DNA from: Clostridium sp.
Lineage (GTDB): Bacteria > Bacillota > Clostridia > Clostridiales > Clostridiaceae
DNA length: 37,706 nucleotides
Assembly (NCBI GenBank): GCA_018372555.1
Contig: JAHAIU010000007.1
Location: 1 to 37,706, forward strand
Direction: 5' to 3'
Below the pieces are notes generated by a model. That model did not search any database, was not told the DNA's origin, and worked only from the letters and a program-made list of their open reading frames with translations. The position numbers and the translations under genes are program-made. Shown here piece after piece: positions 1 through 8,008 of the stretch. Numbering within the stretch: the stretch's first letter is position 1; the number at the start of each line of letters is the position of its first letter.

Positions 1-135
1 AAACTACTCCATATAAAATCATTGTTCTTTGTTAAATCAAAATATGTTATATTAGTTCATACAATTAACTTATATCCTAGCCTTTCTAATAATAAAACTG
101 CTCTTTATGATATATTTCATTATTCTAGCTTCTAA
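1..135 (+). CDS. Possible 3' end of a gene cut by the window edge
   Basis: Frame 1 of the + strand is open from the first base to a TAA at 133-135, giving 44 residues that begin KLLHIKSLFF and end FHYSSF. In DNA this AT-rich a 44-codon open run is unusual but not decisive. A strong hairpin follows at once, as expected after a gene end, and the next gene is convergent. I recognise no domain. It may be the C-terminus of a gene lying to the left, a remnant, or chance. Confidence 0.3.
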   Translation, partial: KLLHIKSLFFVKSKYVILVHTINLYPSLSNNKTALYDIFHYSSF

Positions 136-141
136 AATAAT

Positions 142-178
142 AACCCAGGACAAAACATTTCTATATCGTCCTGGGTTT
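142..178. terminator. Hairpin terminator, probably bidirectional
   Basis: A perfect 10-bp stem, AACCCAGGAC (142-151) with GTCCTGGGTT (168-177), encloses a 16-nt loop. On the minus strand it is followed by TTATTATTTTAG and on the plus strand by a shorter T run. It lies downstream of the minus-strand glycosyltransferase ending at 284, and could also serve a plus-strand gene ending at 135. Confidence 0.7.
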
Positions 179-283
179 AATAATAGAAGTACCTGCATAA
201 CTACTAGTACACTCTACTATCACTTTTATTAATTGTTAACTATGGTACTTTCTTTTATATTTTATTTTTCTAATTTATATTAA

Positions 284-1222
284 TTATATTTTATAGTTAT
301 GCAAATTCACAATATTATCCTTATGAACAAATCCTGCATTAAACCATGGAAATTCTTTTTTTACATTTTTTATTGATTCTGATAGCCACCTAATATACGG
401 ATCATATATATAATTTATTAAATTCTCATCCTCTATATGGTAATAAGGACATAAATCAAATTCTCTTTCTCCCAATATAATAATTCCAGAAAAGTGGTAA
501 AATAATAGAGGTGATTCATCTAAATAAACAATATTATTCTTTTTGTAAGCTTTATAATTTTTTATATTCCACAATGCAGCATTTGCTCCTATAGAATTTA
601 CTATATGCACATTTTGAAATATATTAGGCCAATCTTCTACATACCTTTGGTCTCCAAAAGTTTTATTAACCGTATCATATTCCACAGTGCATTTTTTTAA
701 ACATCTATCTCCCCAAAGCTTTACTGCAACTCTTGCTTCATCATTATTTTTAAATCCTACAAATCCTGTATTATATAAGCCACTTAATTCATAATAATGC
801 TTAAACTCATCTGAATTTCTATGATCTATGAGAAAAATTGATGCCTCTGAATTCTCATTAAAAATATAATCTAAATTAGAATAAAAGAATAAATCTGCAT
901 CTACATGTGCATAATATTTCGCATCGTCATATTTATTAATAACATAATATAAAAAAATAGGCTTTAGTGTCCAACAATATTCATGAAATATCCTATTAGA
1001 CTTAGCTATAAGTAAATCATGATTATTTTCCTCTATATCTTTTAATTGTACTAAAATGATATTTTTAAAGCCTATTTTATTTAGTATATTGTAAACGGAG
1101 TCATTCATACATAGAATACATAACTTAAAATCACTACAACAATTCTCTAAAGAAACATACATTGGTATTAATTTAAATAAATTTGATTCCGATAAAATCA
1201 TTGATAAATGATATTTGCTCAT
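284..1222 (-). CDS. Glycosyltransferase, GT-A type with DxD motif
   Basis: This 312-residue soluble protein looks like a nucleotide-sugar glycosyltransferase. Visible motifs are YCWTLKP (82-88), the metal-binding VDADLFFY (D108, D110), YNTGFVGFK, FGDQRYVEDWP and a late FYHFSG. The same motifs occur in the same order in the protein encoded at 2459-3376, so the two are paralogues. There is no signal peptide or membrane segment, so it should act in the cytoplasm. The start is preceded by GAGGAGG. It is the last gene of a minus-strand run with a GT2 enzyme, a nucleotide-sugar dehydratase and a cytidylyltransferase, which fits assembly of a surface glycan. Donor and acceptor cannot be read from sequence. 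Confidence 0.75.
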   Translation of the reverse strand: MSKYHLSMILSESNLFKLIPMYVSLENCCSDFKLCILCMNDSVYNILNKIGFKNIILVQLKDIEENNHDLLIAKSNRIFHEYCWTLKPIFLYYVINKYDDAKYYAHVDADLFFYSNLDYIFNENSEASIFLIDHRNSDEFKHYYELSGLYNTGFVGFKNNDEARVAVKLWGDRCLKKCTVEYDTVNKTFGDQRYVEDWPNIFQNVHIVNSIGANAALWNIKNYKAYKKNNIVYLDESPLLFYHFSGIIILGEREFDLCPYYHIEDENLINYIYDPYIRWLSESIKNVKKEFPWFNAGFVHKDNIVNLHNYKI

Positions 1223-1253
1223 TGTTATCCTCCTCTTCAGTACATTTTAAAAT

Positions 1254-2432
1254 TTAATAATAAACATTATAAATGTCTTTTATTAAGGTTAACATGGCTT
1301 CTGTAAAGTGTTTAATTCCAAATACATCCCTTAAAATTTTAACTTCCACAATTAATTTATTTATATCAATATCTATAATTGGCATAACTTTATTAAAATC
1401 TGTAACACCATCTATAAAGTAGCGCCGTCTACATGTTTGAAGTAATTCTAAAAATATATCTAAAAGAGGTCTAAAATAGCTTACAGATATCATATTATTT
1501 ATATCTTTAGTTAATTCATTAAAATCATATTCACTAATTGAAGTTGTGCCAGAGGTACAAACTAATATTACATCTAAAAAGAAACTATTATTATATTTTT
1601 TACATATATAATTTATATTGTCACGAGCTTCTGATACATTAACATTGGTAGGATGTTCTTGATGAACATTTATTATATTTTTATCAAATATAAATTTACT
1701 ACCAGACTTATATAGCCTTATTCCTAAGTCATAGTCTTCAAATCCGTATCCAACTATACTTTCATCAAACATTCCCACTTCTATTACCCTATTTCTTTCT
1801 GCAGAAGCATTATTAGTTATAAAAAATCTCCAAGGTAAAACATAGTCTTCCAATTCTTCATTGTGATCTTTCAATATCCTTTTTAGACCTCTCATAAATT
1901 CTACATTTAAGTCAAAAGATTTATTTATATAGCTTCCATCAATTATTGATTCAACATCTATTAATGGGTACTTATCTGTCATATTAGGATTTTCATCTGG
2001 CTTAGGCACAGTTTGACCTAAATAACTTTCATTGCTTAAATCTAGGTCTTTATAATAAAAAGTAAAAATTCTTTTCCATGGGATTCCACATACAACTATA
2101 TTCTTTTCTTCATGATTTTTTAAATGCATAGTTATAAAGTCTCTATTAGCTATCATGTCACTATCATGAAATATTAAAATATCACCTACTGCTCTTCTTA
2201 TACCTTCATTTCTTCCACGAGCGATTCCTCTATTTTTTTCAAGTCTCACAAATTTAAAGGCAAATTTAGCTTTAAAATTTTCTAACATTTCTATAGTATT
2301 ATCATTAGATCCATTATCGACTACAATAACTTCAAAAATATTGAAGTCACAATCTTGATTATTTAAAGATATAAGATTGTAATATAATCTCTCTTTAGAA
2401 TTATATGCTGGTATTATAACACTTGCTTTCAT
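1254..2432 (-). CDS. Family 2 glycosyltransferase
   Basis: The 392-residue protein opens with the classic GT2 GT-A domain: KASVIIPAYNS at the N-terminus, VVDNGSNDNT near 38-47, GIARGRNEG and the metal-binding HDSDM near 90-94. A later FEDYDLGIRLYKSG segment is the catalytic/acceptor region of GT2 enzymes. About 100 helical-looking residues follow that I cannot assign. It should transfer a sugar from a nucleotide donor to a glycan or glycoprotein acceptor in the cytoplasm. I prefer the ATG at 2432 over the GTG one codon upstream; a purine-rich AGGAAGGAAG precedes it. The gene sits 26 bp after the preceding glycosyltransferase, in the same operon. Confidence 0.85.
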   Translation of the reverse strand: MKASVIIPAYNSKERLYYNLISLNNQDCDFNIFEVIVVDNGSNDNTIEMLENFKAKFAFKFVRLEKNRGIARGRNEGIRRAVGDILIFHDSDMIANRDFITMHLKNHEEKNIVVCGIPWKRIFTFYYKDLDLSNESYLGQTVPKPDENPNMTDKYPLIDVESIIDGSYINKSFDLNVEFMRGLKRILKDHNEELEDYVLPWRFFITNNASAERNRVIEVGMFDESIVGYGFEDYDLGIRLYKSGSKFIFDKNIINVHQEHPTNVNVSEARDNINYICKKYNNSFFLDVILVCTSGTTSISEYDFNELTKDINNMISVSYFRPLLDIFLELLQTCRRRYFIDGVTDFNKVMPIIDIDINKLIVEVKILRDVFGIKHFTEAMLTLIKDIYNVYY

Positions 2433-2458
2433 CACTTTTTCTTCCTTCCTTGATCCTT

Positions 2459-3376
2459 CTAATTATCATCAACAGCATTAATAGTAATGTATTCCTTAAA
2501 ATCTGGATCTATATTTTCAACATCATCCATTATTTTTCCCAAGGCTCTTTTGTACACTTGATAAATGAATGGTATATTTACTCTATCTTGTTCATGAACC
2601 TGTCTAATATCATATTTATTAATTATTCTAAAACCGCTAAAGTGATAAAATATCAATTTATTATTGTTTACCAGTATATTATCGTTTAAAACTGTAAATT
2701 TATATTTTGAGTAATTCCAATGTCCAATATTTATTCCTGGAGTTGTTATTTCGTAAACATTATTAAATAGAAATGGCATATCATCAAGATATTTTTGATC
2801 CCCAAATTTATTATCTTCAGGATTTGAAGTACAACTTTCTATACACATTTTATCCCACCAATTAACGCACTCTAATCCGTCGATATCTTTTTTAAAGCTA
2901 ATAAACCCAGAGTTATAATTTCCAGTAAGAGTTTGCATAGTTTGATTAAACTCTTTCGAATACATAGGCAAAAATATTTCTCCACTAGATAGTAAAACTG
3001 AAGCATCTGGTTGGTTTTCAAATATTATATTAGGATTTTGATAAAAAAATAAATCTGAATCTATATAAGTTACTCTTTCACTTGTTTCATCCAAAGTAAA
3101 GATATACTTAATAAAACCAGGTTTTAATGTCCAACAATATTGATTTAATTTTCTTGAAGATTTTATTTCTAACAAGTCTTCTCTATTTAATTCAGAAATT
3201 GTTACTAATACTATTTCGTCTAAATTAATTTCCTTAAGAAATTCATAGCTTTTTTCATCTACACAAAGGATATATACTTTAAAGTTATCCATAGTTTTAT
3301 ATAAAGATAAAAAACATGCAATTGCCTGAATTAATCTAGTTTTTGATACAACCATACAAAAAATACTATTTTGCAT
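2459..3376 (-). CDS. Glycosyltransferase, GT-A type, paralogue of the gene at 284-1222
   Basis: The 305-residue protein shares a motif series with the gene two places downstream: QYCWTLKPGF (79-88), IDSDLFFYQNP with D106 and D108 as the DxD pair, YNSGFISFK, FGDQKYLDD and LIFYHFSGF. Overall sequence is otherwise divergent, so the pair probably arose by old duplication or recruitment and uses different acceptors. There is no signal peptide. It starts three bases after the dehydratase stop with AAAGGAGAT as ribosome site, so it is very likely cotranscribed with the nucleotide-sugar genes. Exact sugar and acceptor are unknown. Confidence 0.75.
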   Translation of the reverse strand: MQNSIFCMVVSKTRLIQAIACFLSLYKTMDNFKVYILCVDEKSYEFLKEINLDEIVLVTISELNREDLLEIKSSRKLNQYCWTLKPGFIKYIFTLDETSERVTYIDSDLFFYQNPNIIFENQPDASVLLSSGEIFLPMYSKEFNQTMQTLTGNYNSGFISFKKDIDGLECVNWWDKMCIESCTSNPEDNKFGDQKYLDDMPFLFNNVYEITTPGINIGHWNYSKYKFTVLNDNILVNNNKLIFYHFSGFRIINKYDIRQVHEQDRVNIPFIYQVYKRALGKIMDDVENIDPDFKEYITINAVDDN

Positions 3377-3379
3377 TAT

Positions 3380-4360
3380 TTATATCTCCTTTTTCAGGAA
3401 ATTTTTATACCATTCTATAGTCTTACTTAACCCCTCATCAATCGTATAATTTGGACTCCATCCTAATACAGTTCTTGCTTTCTTTGCTGATAAATATTGG
3501 TGTATTATTTCATTACTTCCTTGATTTAATATTATAGGTTTTATATCACTGCCCATAATCTTCAATATTTTATTAACTAGTTCTAAAACTGTTAATTGTA
3601 TTTCATTACTAAAATTAAAGGCTTGTCCCCCTAAGTTAAGCTCTACAATTTTTTCTGCTAAGTTAATATATGCGTCTACTGCATCCTCTATATAAAAATA
3701 ATCACGAATAAAGCTTCCATCACTTCTTATTACGGGAGCTTCCTTATTTAATATAGATTGAATACTTTGTGGAATAATTCTATTGAAATTTAAATCTCCA
3801 CCACCATAAAGATTTCCACATCTTGTAATACATACTGGTAACTTGTAAGTCTCGTAATAAGTTTGAGCAATTAAATCTGTACAACTTTTTGAAACATCAT
3901 AAGGATGCTTTCCTTGAAGTGGCATATTTTCATCATAAGGAAGTTTTTCTTGGTCACCATAAGCTTTATCGCTAGATGCTACTATTACTTGTTTAATTAA
4001 TGGACTTTTTCTTACTGCCTCAAGTATATTCCAAGTTCCTTCAATATTAGCTTTAAAAGTTCCTAATGGATTTTTATTTGCAACTCCAACAATAGCCTGG
4101 GCTGCTAAATGAAATACTGTATCTATCTCATATTCACCAAGTGCTCTTTCTATTAATAAATAATCTTCTAACATACCGTGTACAACATTAACCTTTTTAT
4201 ATTCTTCTCCAATATATATATTGGATTGTGGTATATAATCTCTTACTAGGATAGTAACATTTGCCCCATAGTTTACTAATTTTTTAACTAAATAACTTCC
4301 TAAAAACCCAGTACCACCAGTTACAAAAACATTTTTATTATTCCAAAACTTATTTACCAT
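3380..4360 (-). CDS. NAD-dependent nucleotide-sugar dehydratase, probably CDP-glucose 4,6-dehydratase
   Basis: This is an extended short-chain dehydrogenase of 326 residues. The Rossmann motif is TGGTGFLGS (14-22). The catalytic set is S130-D131-K132 with YxxxK at Y154 and K158. The SDK form, rather than T-D-E, is typical of CDP-glucose 4,6-dehydratases, which turn CDP-glucose into CDP-4-keto-6-deoxyglucose. The gene directly upstream encodes the enzyme that makes CDP-glucose, which supports this. An in-frame ATG ten codons further upstream exists, but the ATG at 4360 gives the canonical MVNKFWNNK start and has GGAAGAGGAG before it. It overlaps the upstream stop codon by seven bases, indicating translational coupling. 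A 4-epimerase function cannot be excluded. Confidence 0.75.
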   Translation of the reverse strand: MVNKFWNNKNVFVTGGTGFLGSYLVKKLVNYGANVTILVRDYIPQSNIYIGEEYKKVNVVHGMLEDYLLIERALGEYEIDTVFHLAAQAIVGVANKNPLGTFKANIEGTWNILEAVRKSPLIKQVIVASSDKAYGDQEKLPYDENMPLQGKHPYDVSKSCTDLIAQTYYETYKLPVCITRCGNLYGGGDLNFNRIIPQSIQSILNKEAPVIRSDGSFIRDYFYIEDAVDAYINLAEKIVELNLGGQAFNFSNEIQLTVLELVNKILKIMGSDIKPIILNQGSNEIIHQYLSAKKARTVLGWSPNYTIDEGLSKTIEWYKNFLKKEI

Positions 4361-5118
4361 ATCTTCCAATCTCCTCTTCCTTCGTTCCAAATTTTATTAA
4401 CATTATTGATATCATTTAAAGTGTCCATAGCAGTCCAAAAACCATTATGAATATATACTGCCAATTCATTATCTTTAACTAATTTTTTTAATGGATTTTG
4501 TTCTAAAACACATGTTGTATCATTTTCTAAATAATCAAATATTTCTGGCTCAAACACAAAAAAACCACCATTTATTATTCCATCAGTACTCTTCTTTTCA
4601 TCAAAAGATTTAGCTACTCCATCTTCTATGGTTAAAATTCCATATTGACTTTTCTTATATATTCCTGTAACTGTTGCTACTTTTCCCTGATCTTTATGAA
4701 ATTTTAATAATTCATCTATATTTATATCTGCTAATCCATCTCCATAAGTTAGCATAAATGTTTCATTTCCAATATATTTTTGAGCCCTTTTTAATCTTCC
4801 ACCAGTCATGGTTTCAATTCCAGTATCTATGAAGTTTATCCTCCATGGCTCTGGTTCAGAATCTATATTAATATTCCCGTTTTTCATATCTAAAAGAAAA
4901 TTTCTAGTTTTCCATGAATAATCTATAAAATATTCTTTTATTTTTTCCCCTTTATAACCTAATAAAAACATAAAGTCATTAAATCCATAATGACTATATA
5001 TTTTCATTATATGCCATACTATGGGCATCCCCCCTACCTCACATAAAGGCTTAGGTACATTCATTGTTAACTGACTCATTCTAATTCCTTTTCCTCCAGC
5101 AAGTATAACAATTTTCAT
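4354..5118 (-). CDS. rfbF: Glucose-1-phosphate cytidylyltransferase
   Basis: The 254-residue protein matches RfbF along its length: LAGGKG (6-11), VPKPLCEVGG with K23, PIVWHIMKIYSHYGFNDF, LGYKGEKIKEYF, EPWRINFIDTG, TMTGGRLKR and LTYGDGLADI. RfbF joins CTP and glucose-1-phosphate to give CDP-glucose, the entry to CDP-deoxysugars. The nucleotide-binding loop reads GGKGIRM rather than the usual GG-GTRL, a mild deviation. The product is presumably passed to the dehydratase encoded immediately downstream, whose start overlaps this stop codon. Length is normal for the family. Confidence 0.88.
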   Translation of the reverse strand: MKIVILAGGKGIRMSQLTMNVPKPLCEVGGMPIVWHIMKIYSHYGFNDFMFLLGYKGEKIKEYFIDYSWKTRNFLLDMKNGNINIDSEPEPWRINFIDTGIETMTGGRLKRAQKYIGNETFMLTYGDGLADINIDELLKFHKDQGKVATVTGIYKKSQYGILTIEDGVAKSFDEKKSTDGIINGGFFVFEPEIFDYLENDTTCVLEQNPLKKLVKDNELAVYIHNGFWTAMDTLNDINNVNKIWNEGRGDWKIW

Positions 5119-5140
5119 CTTTTGACCTCCATTTTTTCTA

Positions 5141-5371
5141 TTAATTAGTTTTGTTATTCTTTAAATCTAGTATTGAATCAAGATCTAAATATCCACAATG
5201 ATTGTATTCATCGTATAGAATTATAAATACCAAAATATTTATACGTCTATCATATAACTGAGAAGTTACTATCTCATGACTAATTTTTATAATACATTTA
5301 TCTTTGATAAACTCATTAATATCACATTCTAATTTTTCTATATTGGTACCTTTTATTATCTTCACTTTCAT
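5141..5371 (-). CDS. Small Cse60-like protein (sporulation family)
   Basis: The 76-residue protein begins MKVKIIKGTNIEKLECDINE and continues with a beta-rich IxIxxEIVTSQLYDRRINILVFIILY pattern. This resembles the Cse60 family of small sigma-E-dependent spore-former proteins (a short acidic N-terminal helix, then a strand ending in an ILY motif), plus an extra C-terminal tail with DLDSILDL. Function in the family is unknown. It is 22 bp upstream of rfbF on the same strand and probably heads the operon, the basis for suggesting a spore-surface role for the glycan genes. I see no convincing sigma-E or sigma-K promoter, so the family call is moderate. Confidence 0.55.
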   Translation of the reverse strand: MKVKIIKGTNIEKLECDINEFIKDKCIIKISHEIVTSQLYDRRINILVFIILYDEYNHCGYLDLDSILDLKNNKTN

Positions 5372-5491
5372 TTTAATTACCTATCCCCTACTACTTTTCA
5401 TAATATATATTATTCATAAACTTTTATTGTGCTACTAATTTTCATGGATTACATTTATATGTAGAAATTTCTCTAATAATATACTTATCTT

Positions 5492-5640
5492 TTAAAAAAA
5501 TCAGATAAAATAACTATTGTTGGACGTAATACTATGGGAATAACAGATTATAGTAATCTTGCTATATCAGATTATGTTGATTTTCAGTTTATATATCCAA
5601 CATCAAGGCTTGATGCTATTGATAAAGGAGAAGGGCTTAC
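5492..5640 (+). pseudogene. Fragment of an S41 (C-terminal processing) peptidase gene
   Basis: A frame with no start codon reads LLKKSDKITIVGRNTMG, then ITDYSNLAISDYVDF, then QFIYPTSRLDAIDKGEGL. S41 peptidases carry this kind of segment just after the catalytic Ser: residues around SDKxTIxGxNTxGxxDYSN, then a YPTSR-like strand and a D..G-I-P stretch. Upstream the frame is closed by TAA at 5477-5479. Downstream it runs into the neighbouring terminator instead of the expected ending. About 50 codons remain of a gene normally over 300 codons long, so this is a relic. Confidence 0.6.
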
Positions 5641-5673
5641 AAAAAAAAAGTGGGTCACAATTTTGATCCACTT
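5641..5673 (-). terminator. Rho-independent terminator of the choloylglycine hydrolase gene
   Basis: Stem AAGTGGGTCA (5648-5657) pairs with TGATCCACTT (5664-5673) with one G-U pair. On the minus strand the stem is followed by nine T residues. It lies 22 bp after the stop codon of the hydrolase gene. Confidence 0.9.
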
Positions 5674-5694
5674 CTCATTCATAATATTTTACAT

Positions 5695-6684
5695 TTAATT
5701 TTTGTAATTTATATCTTGTTTTATTAAATAAGGAAAAACCTTAATATCACTTCCGTCTAAGTCTTCCTTATTTATATCAATGGCATTAATTCTATTATTA
5801 TTGTAGGTTTTGTAATAATAAATTCCTTTTTCTTGGTTCATGCATGAAGAATATAAAGTAAAGTCTTCTTTTCCTTCTGCTGTCATTACTCCTCCTTTTA
5901 CCATTGCCACATAGTCAAGCATATGAAAAAATTGACTAAGAGAACTTAAATCGTCTTCTACTTTTGGCATTCTAGATTTAATAAATGCAATTCTTACAAA
6001 CCTTGAAACTGAAGAAAAATCTCCTGGAATTCCTATAGTTCCTGCTCCAACTCCTAAAGGTTCTAATTCTTGATTGCACCATCTAGTTTCTTTAGGATGT
6101 TTCTCTGTAAGACCTATATACTCACTTAAATTAATTAAATGCCAATCAAAGGTTGGATTGTTAGTAAGTACTCCAATATTATTATCATAAACTGCAAACT
6201 CATTTTTAGTTTTCTCTACTACTATAGATTTTCCACTTTTATCTACTATCATCCAATGAAGAGTTGGTACAGGATTATTTTCATTTAAAGGTACATCTAC
6301 TAATTCTATATTATCAATAGCTTTCTTAACTTCATCTACTGTTTCGTGATTAAATAAAACCCATAATATAAAGTCATAAGGAGCTATATTTTCTTTACCT
6401 TCTACCGGTTCTTTCTCATAATAAGCAAAACCAGAAAAGTTTAATCCTGCACAAGCCAATCCTTTTTCATTCATGCCATCAGCCAATGCAGCATGATTAT
6501 CAATAACGCTTCCCATACCAATAATTGAATACTTTCCTCCTACCATATTTCCAGTAACCTTATTTTCATACTTATAGTTTCTTTGAAGTACCATAACAGA
6601 CTGATTAAAGTTATATTCTAAGTCCATATTTCTTCCAAAAAAGCTATTGCCTTTACTTGATTTAATAGTTAATGCTGTACACAT
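5695..6684 (-). CDS. cbh: Choloylglycine (bile salt) hydrolase family, Ntn hydrolase
   Basis: The 329-residue protein has the length of the Clostridium perfringens bile salt hydrolase and starts MCTALTIK, so removal of Met exposes the nucleophile Cys2. The other active-site residues are all at their expected positions: R18 and D21 (GRNMD), N82 (GLNF), N175 (LTNNPTFDW) and R228 (SVSRF). The enzyme would cleave the amide of glycine- or taurine-conjugated bile acids in the cytoplasm. The related penicillin V acylases share this fold, but motifs such as ADGMNEKGLACAGLNF favour the bile salt branch. It is a single-gene unit with its own terminator. It implies life in an animal gut. Confidence 0.9.
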   Translation of the reverse strand: MCTALTIKSSKGNSFFGRNMDLEYNFNQSVMVLQRNYKYENKVTGNMVGGKYSIIGMGSVIDNHAALADGMNEKGLACAGLNFSGFAYYEKEPVEGKENIAPYDFILWVLFNHETVDEVKKAIDNIELVDVPLNENNPVPTLHWMIVDKSGKSIVVEKTKNEFAVYDNNIGVLTNNPTFDWHLINLSEYIGLTEKHPKETRWCNQELEPLGVGAGTIGIPGDFSSVSRFVRIAFIKSRMPKVEDDLSSLSQFFHMLDYVAMVKGGVMTAEGKEDFTLYSSCMNQEKGIYYYKTYNNNRINAIDINKEDLDGSDIKVFPYLIKQDINYKN

Positions 6685-6980
6685 ATTTTCACCTCATTTT
6701 ATAAATTATTATTTTTTCTCTATAAGTTCTGTTTATTCTTATTATTTCTATAATCTCTATTAACTTTCCTCCTTTTATAATTTCTACTTATCTTTCTTAT
6801 TATGGTATTAGTTTTCCTATAATATTTACAAATCCTAATCAAAGACTATAAATCAAAATATCTATTTCCTTTAAATCATATACCTATTCTATTCATGGTT
6901 TAAATAAATTCTTTTTTCAGTTTTAACTACTGTTTTTTCTTAATTATTTCTATCAAAACAAATTAAGTCTTTAATGTAAA
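6685..6980. other. AT-rich 5' region of the bile salt hydrolase gene
   Basis: No confident gene is visible. On the minus strand a strong Shine-Dalgarno-like AAAAGGAGG (6768-6776) is followed after seven bases by ATA, not ATG, and a 24-codon frame (6689-6760) that ends in TGA inside the hydrolase's own ribosome-binding site AGGTGA. I see no clear promoter hexamers. Confidence 0.4.
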
Positions 6981-7022
6981 TAAGACCCAGAAGTTAAGAA
7001 ATTTCTTAACTTCTAGGTCTTA
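6981..7022. terminator. Long hairpin terminator after scrK
   Basis: An almost perfect inverted repeat: TAAGACC, one mismatch, AGAAGTTAAGAAA then TTTCTTAACTTCT, one mismatch, GGTCTTA. It lies about 50 bp after the scrK stop on the minus strand and ends the sucrose operon. The T tail is short (TCTTATTT). Confidence 0.7.
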
Positions 7023-7069
7023 ACCTTCAGTTGTTATTTTTTCATATATTAATTGAAAAAAATATATAA

Positions 7070-7990
7070 CTAAAACTCAAATTCACCTTTTCTTTTAATC
7101 ACTTTATCCATCGTTGGTATTGCTGGTATTGCACCATACTCCTCGCAAGTCATAGCCCCAACTACATTAGCAAACTCGATTATTTGTCCATAATCTCTAT
7201 TTTCACTTCTTGTTAATCCATATAATACAGCTCCAACAAAAGCATCTCCTGCACCTGTAGAATCCTTTTGCTCTATGTCTATTGAACCTATGATAATTGA
7301 CTTATCTCCTTCTATGAGCATTGTCCCTTCTTTACCTAAAGTTATTGCAATAGTTTTAAGGTTAGAGTCTTTCAATGATTGTATTGATTCCTCTAATGTC
7401 TTAGTATTTGTTAATAGCATAGCTTCTTCATCACTTAACTTAATAAAATCAGCTTCCTTCATAAAGTTCCAGCAATGCTTTTTATATTCTTCTAATAAAT
7501 CTTCTGTTATTAGTACATCTCTGTAATTAGGGTCAAAAGTAATTAATGCACCTTTAGACTTTCCTTCTTTTAAAAGTGAATAATAAGTTTCTTGAATTTC
7601 TCCTCCTAAGAATACTGTTGCAGATCCAAAATGTATGATATCTTTATTATCTATTGCTATCATTGCTGGAGCAATAACATATTTGCTATCACTTCCTCTG
7701 TAAAATTCAAAACTTCTTTCTCCACTTTTATCTAAAGTAACTAATGCCAAAGTTGTCTTGCCTTCATCTTTCATAAGTGATGTGTCAACATTGTTTTCTA
7801 TTAAAGTTTTCTTTAAAAAGCTTCCAAAATTGTCTTTTCCAACTTGACCTAGGAAGTAAGACTTTCCACCTAATTTACTTATAGCTACAGCAACATTGGC
7901 AGGTGCTCCACCTGGTTTCTTTAAGTAACTATCTCCATCTTGAGAAACCATATCTATTAATAATTCACCAATACAATATATATTATTCAT
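7070..7990 (-). CDS. scrK: Fructokinase, PfkB family
   Basis: The 306-residue ribokinase-family sugar kinase has the N-terminal substrate signature KPGGAPANVAVAISKLGG (25-42) and the C-terminal DSTGAGDAF with D249 as catalytic base and GAGD as anion hole. It phosphorylates the fructose released when sucrose-6-phosphate is hydrolysed, giving fructose-6-phosphate for glycolysis. It is the last gene of the scrA-scrB-scrK operon, 18 bp after scrB, with GGAGGT before the ATG. Length is typical. The operon context makes fructose the likely substrate. Confidence 0.9.
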   Translation of the reverse strand: MNNIYCIGELLIDMVSQDGDSYLKKPGGAPANVAVAISKLGGKSYFLGQVGKDNFGSFLKKTLIENNVDTSLMKDEGKTTLALVTLDKSGERSFEFYRGSDSKYVIAPAMIAIDNKDIIHFGSATVFLGGEIQETYYSLLKEGKSKGALITFDPNYRDVLITEDLLEEYKKHCWNFMKEADFIKLSDEEAMLLTNTKTLEESIQSLKDSNLKTIAITLGKEGTMLIEGDKSIIIGSIDIEQKDSTGAGDAFVGAVLYGLTRSENRDYGQIIEFANVVGAMTCEEYGAIPAIPTMDKVIKRKGEFEF

Positions 7991-8008
7991 AGCTTATTAC
8001 CTCCAAAT

